DNA of 64,000 nt from Fuerstiella sp. Its GTDB lineage: Bacteria > Planctomycetota > Planctomycetia > Planctomycetales > Planctomycetaceae. The position numbers and the translations under genes are program-made. Below are positions 36,379 through 45,539 of the stretch, piece by piece; positions within the stretch are counted from its first letter, which is position 1, and every line of letters starts with the position of its first letter. The notes below the pieces were generated by a model. The model made no database searches and was not told where the DNA came from. It saw only the letters and a list, made by a program, of their open reading frames with translations. The DNA lies in NCBI GenBank assembly GCA_022843805.1, contig JALHMY010000023.1, forward strand, positions 36,194 to 100,193, written 5' to 3'.

Positions 36379-36639
36379 TCAACGTTTTCGGTCGCGGAAC
36401 CAGTCAACAGCAAGTCCAATCAGCAACCCTGCTGTCAGTCCCAAAATAACTGGTAACCTTCGGTGTAGCACGACTTCAACCTGGTTTGTGGACCCAACTA
36501 TTGGCGTAAACATTGCCCCAATGCAGCCTCCGCAGAGGCTAAAAACCAGGACTGGCGACGAAATCCTGATGGAGTACCATTTCCTAATTCGTGCTTTCGG
36601 TTCGCTCTCCGGTGGCGATTGGTAAGGATTTTCGTTCAT
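36379..36639 (-). CDS. Small NPYQSP-type membrane protein
   Basis: The ATG at 36639, preceded by GGTGAG, gives 86 residues starting MNENPYQSPPESEPKARIRK. The NPYQSP start followed by one to several membrane helices is a very common short-protein signature in planctomycetes. Two hydrophobic segments follow, SPVLVFSLCGGCIGAMFTPI and VILGLTAGLLIGLAVDWF, and the protein ends in basic residues. Function is unknown. A longer ORF to 36699 adds residues unlike the group. Confidence 0.7.
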   Translation of the reverse strand: MNENPYQSPPESEPKARIRKWYSIRISSPVLVFSLCGGCIGAMFTPIVGSTNQVEVVLHRRLPVILGLTAGLLIGLAVDWFRDRKR

Positions 36640-36807
36640 TTTCTCACCGTGCCCATGGCTTGCAGTGCAGTGGAAGTGGCTCGAAAAATATTCCGTCATG
36701 ACCTCCCATGTTGCAAAGGTACTCAGCCGTCGTTTGTCGCGGCCTAGCGTCGGGTGTCAGGGTGGCTCCCAAATAGGTTGGACTTCATTATTTGTCGAGG
36801 ATCCGGT

Positions 36808-36835
36808 TTGAACTCAGTGACATGCTTGTTATATT
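36808..36835 (+). promoter_or_regulatory. Candidate sigma-70-type promoter for the XRE gene
   Basis: TTGAAC (36808-36813) and TATATT (36830-36835) are separated by 16 bases, in an AT-rich patch 45 bases upstream of the XRE gene start. The expected transcript start would be near 36842. Box quality is good by eye, but nothing confirms activity. Confidence 0.4.
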
Positions 36836-36880
36836 AATGTTATCATTATGTCAATGATCGTCGGGTCAAAGTGAGGGGAA

Positions 36881-37621
36881 ATGTGGTGGTCTCGGGACAG
36901 AAAGATTGCTGAAGTAGGTCTCAGTTCAGCATTGGCCATCACTGAAACGCGACGGGCATCGTCTAAGAATGCCGTGACACATGGCATTGACCGATTCTCG
37001 AATGAAACGATGAATACCATGAGTCAAAATCAGACCAGAGAACCGCAAACGCTCGCATCGGCGTTCCTTCGGATTCGACAGACAACCCTTGAAATGTTGC
37101 GAATCATCGAAGACAGAGATTCGTCACCCGATGAGCGTGATCGGGCGTGTCGCACGATTCGGGAGTCACTGATGCTGGCAGAATCATCAGAAAATACGGG
37201 AGTCCCGTTGACCGCGCATCGGGCACTAGCGCCTTTGCGTCAAGACCTTCCGGATCTGGAATCGCGACTGGACTCCAGGGAAGCATCCTTCTGGCGGAAG
37301 GTGCACGAGATTATGAAGTCCAGGGCCATCACTCAGTTGCAACTGGCTGATCGACTCGGGATTACTCAACCCGCCGTCTCACAAATGCTGAACCGTCGAT
37401 GTCGCCCCCAGCGATCAACGATCATGAGCCTTGCGACCGCATTGGGAGTCGAGCCAGGGGAACTGTGGCCTGATCTTGAAGTCAGCGACCTTCTGGATGA
37501 AACTGCCACATTTCAGCAGGAACAACCAATGACAGAATCCGAGGCTGCTGCGATTCAGCGAACTCTGAAACGAGATGTACCGAAAGTTCCTGCTCGTCCA
37601 TTGCCGAAGTGGAAGCGATAG
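36881..37621 (+). CDS. XRE-family helix-turn-helix regulator (possible antitoxin)
   Basis: The 246-residue reading starts at an ATG preceded by GAGGGG. ATGs at 37010 and 37019 are alternatives that would remove an N-terminus with no family features. Near residues 145-195 is a Cro/C1-type HTH (KVHEIMKSRAITQLQLADRL, then LGITQPAVSQMLNRRCRPQR, then MSLATALGVEPGELWPD). The region before it is helical and acidic, without a recognised domain. The gene lies three bases upstream of a GNAT-type ORF on the same strand. Together they resemble an XRE-GNAT toxin-antitoxin pair, with this protein as autoregulating antitoxin. No operator palindrome was identified with confidence. Confidence 0.72.
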   Translation: MWWSRDRKIAEVGLSSALAITETRRASSKNAVTHGIDRFSNETMNTMSQNQTREPQTLASAFLRIRQTTLEMLRIIEDRDSSPDERDRACRTIRESLMLAESSENTGVPLTAHRALAPLRQDLPDLESRLDSREASFWRKVHEIMKSRAITQLQLADRLGITQPAVSQMLNRRCRPQRSTIMSLATALGVEPGELWPDLEVSDLLDETATFQQEQPMTESEAAAIQRTLKRDVPKVPARPLPKWKR

Positions 37622-37624
37622 CAG

Positions 37625-38146
37625 ATGACGACTGCTCCTAAGGATTCTGAACCGTACCAGTTGTTTGCAGACGAATTTGTTCGTGAAGATGTCGGAGAAT
37701 TGATTCATTTCAACTGCGGCAATGAACCGTGGGCGAAAGCCGCCACCGAATGGATCATTGCCTCTGACGTCTGGGAGTCGATCCGAAAACACGGAACGAA
37801 AGTCTGGCTCTTTCGAAACGTTACCGGTGTGATTGTTGGCTTCGGATCTTTGGGAATTACGCGTAGAAAATGGCCACCGCCAGATGGTGGGTACTGCAAT
37901 TTCCTGTTCGTTCCAATGCTCGGTTTGGATGTGCATTTCCACGGCCAGCCCGGACGCTTACTACGCGGCCATGTGGCACATTGCCCGGCAACTCCTGTAA
38001 ATCGGCTAGAATTTGGCGTGAAATCAAATCGAACACCGAAACACGGGCACCGGGACACTCCGTTGATGCTTTCAGGACACATTTCTGGCACAATGGTGGC
38101 AGGGGTTCTAACTCTCAAAAAAATTCGAAGCCTCATCCGTTCGTGA
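37625..38146 (+). pseudogene. GNAT-family acetyltransferase-like gene, frameshifted
   Basis: The first ~109 residues look like a GNAT acetyltransferase, with FNCGNEPWAKAATEWIIASD, VWESIRKHGTKVWLF and the core strand GYCNFLFVPMLGLDVHF. After Gln-Pro at about 37951 this frame turns to arginine-rich, family-unlike sequence. In the +1 frame the DNA reads on as DAYYAAMWHIARQLL and then stops at 38000. This continuation resembles the start of the next helix, but the acetyl-CoA and C-terminal part of the fold is missing in every frame. The gene is therefore probably broken by a one-base insertion plus a later truncation. A programmed +1 shift at CCC-GGA is a weaker alternative. It follows the XRE gene by three bases. 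Confidence 0.6.
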
Positions 38147-38152
38147 CCTCCT

Positions 38153-38800
38153 ATGTCAGATCAGTCATCGCAACTGCAGTTGTCACTCCTGAAAGCCAGA
38201 ACGGGCGATGAGGAAGCACGAACCCGACTGTTCACGACTTGCAGAAGTTACCTGCAGCTGATTGCCCGAGTTAGCGTGATTCCCGCAGTACAGGGCAAAC
38301 TGGATGCTTCAGACCTGGTACAGCAGACGCTGTTGGATGCACATCGCGACTTCAAAAAATTTCGCGGATCGACGGAAAGTGAGTGGCTCGCATGGCTCCG
38401 GAAAATACTGTCGCATAACGTTTCGGATGCAGTACGACATTTTGCGGGGACGGAAAAACGCAGGACCGATCGAGAACGCTGCCTGCGCGACGATTCAGAT
38501 CAGTTTTCTTCCGGTGCCGAGCGTGAGATCGCGTCGCAGCAGTCCAGTCCCAGCAGTATTGCCATCCATCGGGAACGAGACCTGATACTGGCTGATGCCA
38601 TAGAGCAGCTTGAGCCGGATTATCGGGAAGTGATTGTTCTGAGGAATATGCTGCGAATGTCGTTTGAACAGGTCGCCCGACATATGGGAAGATCTCGGCC
38701 GGCAACTCAGATGCTGTGGATGCGGGCAATTCAGCAGCTTAGAAAATCCCTGTCTGCTGCAGGCATGGATGCCGTGATTTTGCTGGCCGAGGACCTCTGA
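38153..38800 (+). CDS. ECF-type RNA polymerase sigma factor (planctomycete kinase-linked type)
   Basis: The 215-residue protein has sigma region 2 around residues 20-95 (FTTCRSYLQLIARVSVIPAV, SDLVQQTLLDAHRDFKKFRG) and region 4 around 140-205 (ADAIEQLEPDYREVIVLRNM, MSFEQVARHMGRSRPATQML), with no region 1.1 or 3. The SDLVQQTLLDAHRDF signature is the one found in planctomycete ECF factors encoded beside Ser/Thr kinases. Its last codon overlaps the kinase ATG (ATGA at 38800), so the two are translationally coupled. In related systems the kinase is thought to control sigma activity, replacing an anti-sigma factor. Target promoters are not known. Confidence 0.92.
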   Translation: MSDQSSQLQLSLLKARTGDEEARTRLFTTCRSYLQLIARVSVIPAVQGKLDASDLVQQTLLDAHRDFKKFRGSTESEWLAWLRKILSHNVSDAVRHFAGTEKRRTDRERCLRDDSDQFSSGAEREIASQQSSPSSIAIHRERDLILADAIEQLEPDYREVIVLRNMLRMSFEQVARHMGRSRPATQMLWMRAIQQLRKSLSAAGMDAVILLAEDL

Positions 38801-40614
38801 TGAAATGTTTCGACCCGACCGGAGACAACGATCCGGTGACCCCGGAATACAGCAGAAACAGGACATCCGCCGATGGCGACCTTCCGGACGCCCTTCCCGA
38901 CATCGGTCAGGATGGCCGCAAGGAGAAATTCAGCCAGCATGAACTTCAGGCTGAGCTGCTTGATCGGCTGCTGAATGCGGTTCAGAGTCGGGATGATCAG
39001 GAACGAGACCAGCTGCTGCAGAATCATCCTGAACTGCGTGAATGGCATGCGTGCTTCAACGCCGTTGACAGGCTGATTCCGGATGATGCGGTTGTTGGCG
39101 ACCACACGCTTCCATGGCCTGGCAGGCTGCCATCTCTGCCGGAATCCCATGCCTCGACCAATTCGTCGCTGCCAGGTATCGCTCTGTTCCGCAGTGAGGC
39201 TTTGTCAGAGGACTTCGCAAACGGCCGCTACGTGCTGCTTGGAGAAGTGAACCGTGGAGGAATGGGGATTGTTTATAAAGCCAGGCAGCGGGACCTGGAT
39301 CGTATCGTTGCCATTAAAATGATTCTTTCCAGTGATTCAGCGTCGGCTGACGAAGTTCGAAGATTTCGAGCTGAAGCACGCGCTGTCGCTCGACTGACGC
39401 ACCGCAACATTATTCAGGTCCATGACAGCGGAGAACATCTGGGCCGTCACTTCTTCGTGATGGATTTTATCGATGGTGAAAGCCTTTCAGACCTGATTCG
39501 CCGAGGACCGCTGGAAGAAACCACCGCGGCCAGCTGGATGGTCATGGTCGCTCAGGCTGTCGATTACCTGCATGGTCGCGGAATTCTGCATCGCGACTTA
39601 AAGCCATCGAATGTTCTGATTGATGCGGAGAATCAGCCGATTGTAACTGACTTCGGACTGGCCAAAATTTTTGATACCGACAGCCATTCAACTCGCAGCG
39701 GCGTCATTCTGGGCACGCCCAGCTATATGTCGCCCGAACAGGCTGCCGGCAAACGGGATCAGATTTCTGTTCAAAGCGACGTTTATAGTCTGGGCGCTGT
39801 TTTGTATGAAATGCTGACTGGTCAGCCTCCATTTCGCGAAGCCACGCCCTTCGACACAATGATTCAGGTTCTTGAAGGTGAACCGGTACGACCTCGCACA
39901 ATTCGAAGGTCTGTTTCCAGAGAGCTGGAACTGATTTGTCTGAAATGTCTGGAAAAGCTCCCTCAGCACCGTTACAGCTCAGCGAAGGAACTCGCCCTTG
40001 ACCTGAATCGATTTTTGCAGCGAGAACCTGTTGCCGCCAATCCGGGAGGACTCATTCATCGCATGGTTCGCTGGAGTCGTCGACAACCAGCGCTTGCAAT
40101 GCACCTGCTGACTCTGCTTGCGGCCGGCATTGTAATGCACGTTCACTATCTGCTGACAATCGACACTCTGCCGAATCAGCACTGGACGCAGATAGGAGTT
40201 CTTGGAGCATGGACGGTCCTTTCAGTCGGTCTGCAGTGGCTGCTGGAGAATCCGCGATGGGAGAACTTTTCGCGACGCGGCACAATCGTTACCGATACGA
40301 TCATGCTGACGACCTGCCTGGCTTTATCAGCTGACAACGAAGGTACCCTGCTGATCTTTTTTCCGCTGCTGATCGTCGTCGCGGGACTTTCTTTTCGTCC
40401 GTCACTTGTCTGGCTTACGACAATCCTGACATCATGTGCCTGCGTTTCGCTGTTCATTATCAAGGCTGGACTGCGGGATCCATGGCATTTTCCTCTGCTG
40501 ATCCTGATGACATTGTATGCGACAGGAGCAGCCACCGCATTTCAGATTAATCGCGTACGAATCCTGCAAGGCCCCCGCAAAGAAGGAACACACCATGGCG
40601 GCTCCGAACAATGA
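38800..40614 (+). CDS. Membrane Ser/Thr protein kinase (Pkn2-type) coupled to an ECF sigma factor
   Basis: The 604-residue protein has an N-terminal ~140-residue part of unclear fold. A complete kinase domain follows: glycine loop LLGEVNRGGMGIVYKARQ, lysine in VAIKMIL, catalytic loop GILHRDLKPSNVLIDAENQ, DFG in VTDFGLAKIFD, and activation segment GTPSYMSPEQAAG. After residue ~430 come about six hydrophobic segments (for example WTQIGVLGAWTVLSVGLQWLL region and LLIFFPLLIVVAGLSF), so the kinase domain is cytoplasmic and anchored by a membrane sensor. No extracellular ligand domain is evident. It overlaps the sigma gene upstream, and its end overlaps the esterase start by 20 bases. The three genes form one operon. 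Confidence 0.93.
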   Translation: MKCFDPTGDNDPVTPEYSRNRTSADGDLPDALPDIGQDGRKEKFSQHELQAELLDRLLNAVQSRDDQERDQLLQNHPELREWHACFNAVDRLIPDDAVVGDHTLPWPGRLPSLPESHASTNSSLPGIALFRSEALSEDFANGRYVLLGEVNRGGMGIVYKARQRDLDRIVAIKMILSSDSASADEVRRFRAEARAVARLTHRNIIQVHDSGEHLGRHFFVMDFIDGESLSDLIRRGPLEETTAASWMVMVAQAVDYLHGRGILHRDLKPSNVLIDAENQPIVTDFGLAKIFDTDSHSTRSGVILGTPSYMSPEQAAGKRDQISVQSDVYSLGAVLYEMLTGQPPFREATPFDTMIQVLEGEPVRPRTIRRSVSRELELICLKCLEKLPQHRYSSAKELALDLNRFLQREPVAANPGGLIHRMVRWSRRQPALAMHLLTLLAAGIVMHVHYLLTIDTLPNQHWTQIGVLGAWTVLSVGLQWLLENPRWENFSRRGTIVTDTIMLTTCLALSADNEGTLLIFFPLLIVVAGLSFRPSLVWLTTILTSCACVSLFIIKAGLRDPWHFPLLILMTLYATGAATAFQINRVRILQGPRKEGTHHGGSEQ

Positions 40615-41896
40615 AGTCTCTCCCGGCTCTCGAAGGCAATTCCTTCAGACGGCACTCACGGGGCCGCTGGCAGTTGCCGCATCCGGAGCATTGCCCGCAC
40701 CCGGTACTTCCGGAAACGCTCAGTCAATGCGGATTTCAGATACTCCCCGACAACTGACAGCCACCGGTGCCGATACCGGAACCTTATTTCCATCGCTGCA
40801 GAAGATGGCCGACAGTCATGAATATTCGCTATCCTTTCTGACTGAGAAATTCAGCACGCTCGATGAGTTCAAGGCGGCTGGCCGTGCAAAGCTTGCGGAG
40901 TGTTTTGGAAGACAGCCGCAAAGGGTTGAACTGGCTCCGGAGGTGGTCGATCGGCAGGATCTTGGCGACATCATTCGCGAAAAAGTGTTTTTCAGCACGA
41001 CACCCGAGTTTCGGGTGCCTGCATATGTGCATATTCCCAAAGCCGCAGCATCCACTCCACACCCTGCCATCATTGATCTGCATTCGCACGGCGGTATGTT
41101 TATCTTCGGCAAGGAGAAGGTAATCGACCTGGGTGAAAATCGAAATCATCCGGTGATGGCTGATTACCACCGGAACGTCTACGGAGGCCGGGCAACCGCC
41201 ACTGCCCTCGCACGACGCGGCTATGTTGTGATTACGATTGATGCACTGATGTTTGGAGAACGTCGGATTCTGATGGACAAGGATCATTCCTTTGGCTGGG
41301 ACCGTTCCGCTTATACTCCGGAAGACGTTCGATACCTGAACGGAGTGTGCCGATCGAAGGAATCAACAATCGTCAAATCCCTGGCTCTCGCCGGATATAC
41401 CTGGCCGGGACTGGTGACCTGGGACGACATGCGGACTGTCGATTACCTGCTCACCCGGCCTGAAGTGAACCCCGATCGCATCGGCTGTATGGGAGTATCA
41501 ATGGGAGGCCACCGCACGTTGTATCTTGCTGGCATGGACGAACGAATCGCGGCAGCCTGCGTTGTCGGTTTTATGTCCACTGTTCGGCCAATGATTAAAG
41601 CCCATATTGATACTCATTCGTTTGTGCATTTCGTTCCCCTGCTGAGCCAGTTTCTTGATATGCCGGACGTGGTCAGCATGATGGCTCCAAAACCTCTGCT
41701 GGTGCAGCAATGCCGCGAAGATGGTCTGTATCCGCCCGCAGGTATGGAAGAGTCAGTTCACAAAATTGACTCTGTTTATCAGAAGGCTGGAGTTCCGGAT
41801 CGATTTGCAGGCCAGTTTTTTGATGGTCCGCATCGCTTTGACCAGACAATGCAGAACGCCGCCTTTGACTGGCTTGACCGGCAACTGCGTGTGTGA
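40595..41896 (+). CDS. TAT-exported alpha/beta hydrolase (acetyl-xylan-esterase/dienelactone-hydrolase-like)
   Basis: The ATG at 40595, with AAGGA upstream, gives 433 residues. A twin-arginine signal SRRQFLQTALTGPLAVAASG occupies residues ~11-30, so the enzyme should be folded before export. The alpha/beta hydrolase core shows the oxyanion-region IDLHSHGGMF, the nucleophile elbow GCMGVSMGGHRTLYL, an acid in VQQCREDGLYP and the catalytic His in GPHRFD. Related planctomycete enzymes are annotated as acetyl xylan esterases or dienelactone hydrolases, but the substrate here is unknown. It ends the sigma-kinase operon, so surface carbohydrate or ester breakdown may be under sigma control. Confidence 0.82.
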   Translation: MAAPNNEVSPGSRRQFLQTALTGPLAVAASGALPAPGTSGNAQSMRISDTPRQLTATGADTGTLFPSLQKMADSHEYSLSFLTEKFSTLDEFKAAGRAKLAECFGRQPQRVELAPEVVDRQDLGDIIREKVFFSTTPEFRVPAYVHIPKAAASTPHPAIIDLHSHGGMFIFGKEKVIDLGENRNHPVMADYHRNVYGGRATATALARRGYVVITIDALMFGERRILMDKDHSFGWDRSAYTPEDVRYLNGVCRSKESTIVKSLALAGYTWPGLVTWDDMRTVDYLLTRPEVNPDRIGCMGVSMGGHRTLYLAGMDERIAAACVVGFMSTVRPMIKAHIDTHSFVHFVPLLSQFLDMPDVVSMMAPKPLLVQQCREDGLYPPAGMEESVHKIDSVYQKAGVPDRFAGQFFDGPHRFDQTMQNAAFDWLDRQLRV

Positions 41897-42077
41897 AATC
41901 GTTTATTCATTATGTCCATCGGGGCGGTCCGGATCAGCTCTGTGCACTCAGTAAACCTGACCGCCTGTTCGGTGGCTCGGGACCTGAGTACGCCCCACGT
42001 ATATCTCGATCTTTTCCGGACAACTGCCAGTTGAAGCAGATTCCCGGCAAACCTGAAGACTCTGGAAAGCAATTCAC

Positions 42078-43268
42078 TTGTTCCGTTTACTCTCCTGTTT
42101 AATTCTCGCATTGTTCCTCGCTGGCTGCAGCCCGACTTCGATATCGCAGCCGGACAGCGATGGAGCATTGTCTGAAGGTGATAACGGAGTCGCTCCAGCG
42201 ATGCCGGCCATGATCTCGGCAGACACGGGAACGGATGTCATGAGGCGATTTTCCGGTTCATGGCAAACAACCTGGATTGATAAGGTCTCCGGCAAATTCT
42301 CACAGGGGGGGACGAGGAACATTCAGGAACATTCACAGCTGATTCTGGATGATCATTTTCTGCTGACCAGAGAACTCAGTGAACCGGATCACACCCTTTC
42401 CCTTCAGCTGATGAACTATGATCGCAACAGGAATGCTTATCTCGTCCGCATCTTCAATTCCAGCGGACTGCTCGACCGTCAGTGGAAGAACACATGGGCC
42501 GACGGCACATCTGCAATGACCGGACAGGCTGTCGATTTGCCATTTGGCTGGTCGAGTCGCAGTGTGGGCCATTTCTCCAGTGAGGGCGATTTCATCATGC
42601 GATCGTGGATGAAGGATGAGACGGGTCAGCCGCAAATTGACATGGAAGCCAGCAAAAAGCGATTGCCTGACTTGAACGAAAACGAACTGGCAGAATTCGA
42701 TCGCCGATGGAATGAGGCCGACAAGCCAGCGGACGAATCCGGTAAGGCGGCTGCCGGAACAGAAGAAATTCTCAGTCGGATCGTCGGCGACTGGAACCGC
42801 ACGCCTCACTCCGGGGAGTCAGAATCGCCGGCTCACCGTGTCCCGCCTGCCGGAGACCAGCCTGCCGGAGACCAGCCTGCCGGAGTCGTGAGCCGCAGGT
42901 TTATCCTGAATCGGCAGATGGTGATGGAGACATTGAAACCGTCAGAGGGCCCCGAGGAACTGTCGCTGATTGCGTTTCATCCTGAATTCAGGTTCTGGCA
43001 ACGATGGTCATTCAATTCCGAAGGAAAAGGCTCCAGAGCGGATGGAGAATGGGATGAGACGACTCAGTCGATGAATTTTGAAGTTCGGTCAGATGACGGC
43101 ACGGAAGAAAGGTATGGATTTCGACTGATCAGCAGTGACACGATTGAATGGACCTTCTCTGCGCCGGCAGGTCACCCGATTCCGGCCGCGAACGCTCAGA
43201 CTGTTCGAACGGGGGCCGTCGACCATCGGCAACCCATTTCAGATTCTGCTCAGCGACAGCAGCAGTGA
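42078..43268 (+). CDS. Lipoprotein with two DUF1579-like domains
   Basis: The start is a TTG; residues 1-17 form a lipoprotein signal ending in the lipobox LAGC (MFRLLSCLILALFLAGCSPT). Two similar lipocalin-like halves follow: residues ~55-185 (FSGSWQTTWIDKVSGKFSQ, FIMRSWMKDETGQPQID) and ~235-370 (IVGDWNRTPHSGESESP, FWQRWSFNSEGKGSRADG). They resemble DUF1579-type domains seen in planctomycete exported proteins. The linker carries a small tandem repeat, PAGDQ-PAGDQ-PAGV, visible in the DNA as repeats of GCCTGCCGGAGACCA. It is probably anchored in the outer or inner membrane facing the periplasm. Ligand unknown. Confidence 0.65.
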   Translation: MFRLLSCLILALFLAGCSPTSISQPDSDGALSEGDNGVAPAMPAMISADTGTDVMRRFSGSWQTTWIDKVSGKFSQGGTRNIQEHSQLILDDHFLLTRELSEPDHTLSLQLMNYDRNRNAYLVRIFNSSGLLDRQWKNTWADGTSAMTGQAVDLPFGWSSRSVGHFSSEGDFIMRSWMKDETGQPQIDMEASKKRLPDLNENELAEFDRRWNEADKPADESGKAAAGTEEILSRIVGDWNRTPHSGESESPAHRVPPAGDQPAGDQPAGVVSRRFILNRQMVMETLKPSEGPEELSLIAFHPEFRFWQRWSFNSEGKGSRADGEWDETTQSMNFEVRSDDGTEERYGFRLISSDTIEWTFSAPAGHPIPAANAQTVRTGAVDHRQPISDSAQRQQQ

Positions 43269-43315
43269 TGACAATGAACTGGATGTATCGCCGAGCAGTC
43301 ATTCCGAATGAGTTT

Positions 43316-43798
43316 TCATGTCCGTTCAGGAATGTCAATTTCCACTTCGGCTCCGTCAGGAAGCCCATCAATCTGAGCATGAATGCCAGCGCAAAACTTC
43401 CAGTAGGATTCAACCGATGAAATACAGACGTTCGACAGCTCGAATTCACCTCCGAGGACCGGCAGAGTGCTGAATCCATAACATTGGGATGGCTCAAGCG
43501 TTTTGCCAGCCTCAACAGCCTCGTCAACCAGTCCCATCAGGAACCAGTCGGCCGCATTGTCCTCGTCATCAAGCAATTTGAAGAATTCGTCCACGTCGGC
43601 AGCAACCTCAGACAGTTCGCCGTCCGTAATATTCAACCAGAGCACTACGCCCGTATCGTCCACAAAAAACAGGTCACCGAATCGATTCATCAGCCATGGC
43701 TGCACCTCAGCATCATCATCGAGAAACCATTCCCAGCAGGCCAGCAGTTTAGGCCAGTCGAATTCTGCGTGGTCGATCAGATAATCATCTACACCCAT
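43316..43798 (-). CDS. DUF1851 (Tdi1-type immunity/GAD-like) protein
   Basis: The 160-residue protein, starting MGVDDYLIDHAEFDWPKLLA, matches the DUF1851 pattern: LLACWEWFLDDDAEVQPWLM, NRFGDLFFVDDTGVVLWLNI and PVLGGEFELSNVCISSV. DUF1851 is the C-terminal domain of the type VI immunity protein Tdi1 and also occurs in unlinked single-domain proteins. No toxin gene is adjacent. A TTG eight codons upstream (43822) is an alternative start. It converges on the lipoprotein gene. The role is either immunity to a contact-delivered effector or an unrelated housekeeping function. Confidence 0.75.
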   Translation of the reverse strand: MGVDDYLIDHAEFDWPKLLACWEWFLDDDAEVQPWLMNRFGDLFFVDDTGVVLWLNITDGELSEVAADVDEFFKLLDDEDNAADWFLMGLVDEAVEAGKTLEPSQCYGFSTLPVLGGEFELSNVCISSVESYWKFCAGIHAQIDGLPDGAEVEIDIPERT

Positions 43799-44149
43799 GG
43801 CCTTGTTGCTTTCCGAAGACAAAAAACGTCTGATTTAAGATTCGGAGGACTGAGACTTCTGCCCCGAACAATCCTGTCATATTGACCACAGGGTCGAATG
43901 GCAACCAGCAACCCTCGCGATTATTCTCAGGTTTGCGAGTGAAGTTGCCGTTTGTCCCGCAGATTCCACGATGGCATGATTCTTCTGTTTCCACGCCGCG
44001 GATGCGGAATGGCTTGACGGCAGCCGTCATAAACTCACAATCCCTCAGTACATTCCATTATACGTAAGACTGATCTGTCGTATTCACAACAGGCCGCGTC
44101 ACTGCTGACTGTTAACATCACCTGCACCTCGAAGACCGGATGCTGCACT
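43799..44149. other. Divergent intergenic region
   Basis: About 350 bases between the DUF1851 gene and the TPR-methyltransferase gene. No repeat, RNA or convincing ORF was recognised. Promoters for both sides are expected here. Confidence 0.4.
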
Positions 44150-45493
44150 ATGGACTCTGTTGAACTGGATCTGCTGCTTGAGGAAGGTGTCAAACATCTG
44201 GAAAACGGTCATCGGGAGGCCGCCCACGAAGTTTTCACTCGAATCACGCATGAGTATCCGCAAAACGCAGACGCACACTTCCATCTGGCCATTGTTGCAA
44301 TCGATCAGAAGAATCCGGAAAGTGCGATACGTCATTTCGAGTCGTTCCTGAAGATCAGACCGGATATTGCGGAAGTCCATTTCAATATTGGAACGCTGTT
44401 GTCTGAACTTGGAAGGCGGGAGGAAGCAGCCGAGGCGTTTCGAAAGACTCTTGAACTCGACCCGGAGATGGTAGCGGCCTACAACAACCTGGGTGTTCTG
44501 CTTCGAGACAGTGGCCAGCTGCAACTCGCAAGAGAATCGTTCGAAAAAGCGGTATCGATTACACCCGGTTATGTCCCGGCCGTCATCAATCTGGGAAATC
44601 TGCTCGCCACAATGGAGTCCGGTAACGAAGTCATCAATCTGTCTCGCCGAGTCTGTGAATTGAATCCTGACCTCGCCGATGCTCGCTTTGCCCTTGGACT
44701 GACACTCGACGCCGTCGGTGAGTCCGACGAAGCGATGAAATTCATGTCAGAAGCAATTGAGCTCCGGCCGGATTCTGCCGAGTGGCAGTATCACCTTGCC
44801 GCTGTAAAAGGGCTCGATACTCCTGCCACTGCACCGGCCGACTATGTGGCCGCTCTCTTTGATGGCTATGCTTCCGGTTTCGATGAGCATCTTCGCAATA
44901 CCCTGAAATATCAGGCTCCGGAACAGCTTTACAAAGCTGTTGCCAGCGTACTGTCGTCACAGAATCGACTGTCAGACAAACCGCAGTTCACGATCATGGA
45001 TCTGGGCTGTGGTACAGGACTTTGTGGGAATCTGTTCAGGCCAGTCGCGTCCCGACTAACCGGCATCGATCTGTCGCAGGAAATGATCCGGGAAGCGGAA
45101 AAACGCGGTTGTTATGACGAACTTCGAGTCCAGTCCATTGCAGACAGCCTCAGCGGAAGTGCTGCCGAATATGACCTCATTCTCGGGGCCGATGTGCTGA
45201 ACTATATTGGAGACCTCACTGAAACATTTCAGCTTGCGTCAACCGCTATTCGTCCGAATGGCCTTTTTGCCTTCACAACTGAGGCAATGGAGGAACTGAA
45301 GGATGAATCCACAGACACCGACAGTTACGCACTCAGCAGCACTCGTCGATACATCCATAAACTTGGATACCTGCGGAAACTTGCCGCAATCGCCGGATTT
45401 GCTGAACAGCATGCCGCTCTGGAAACTCTGCGATGCGAGTCAGGCAAAGACGTCAAGGGCTGGATTACCGTCTGGAAGAAGTCCTCGGTGTAG
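44150..45493 (+). CDS. TPR-repeat protein fused to a class I SAM methyltransferase
   Basis: The 447-residue protein has about six TPR units in its first half (NADAHFHLAIVAIDQKNPES, AEVHFNIGTLLSELGRREEA, VAAYNNLGVLLRDSGQLQLA). They end near residue 205. A Rossmann-type methyltransferase follows, with SAM motif I IMDLGCGTGLCGNL near residue 280, the acidic strand-2 residue in GIDLSQEM, and YDLILGADVLNYIG at the position of motif IV. The TPR part likely binds the target protein, and the C-terminus methylates it or a bound small molecule. The target is unknown. This fusion recurs in planctomycetes and proteobacteria. The gene is monocistronic, with a MITE-like element just downstream. Confidence 0.87.
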   Translation: MDSVELDLLLEEGVKHLENGHREAAHEVFTRITHEYPQNADAHFHLAIVAIDQKNPESAIRHFESFLKIRPDIAEVHFNIGTLLSELGRREEAAEAFRKTLELDPEMVAAYNNLGVLLRDSGQLQLARESFEKAVSITPGYVPAVINLGNLLATMESGNEVINLSRRVCELNPDLADARFALGLTLDAVGESDEAMKFMSEAIELRPDSAEWQYHLAAVKGLDTPATAPADYVAALFDGYASGFDEHLRNTLKYQAPEQLYKAVASVLSSQNRLSDKPQFTIMDLGCGTGLCGNLFRPVASRLTGIDLSQEMIREAEKRGCYDELRVQSIADSLSGSAAEYDLILGADVLNYIGDLTETFQLASTAIRPNGLFAFTTEAMEELKDESTDTDSYALSSTRRYIHKLGYLRKLAAIAGFAEQHAALETLRCESGKDVKGWITVWKKSSV

Positions 45494-45539
45494 CTGAAGT
45501 TCCGCAGGAACCCTCTCCCGCTTGTGGCGTGCCTTCATA

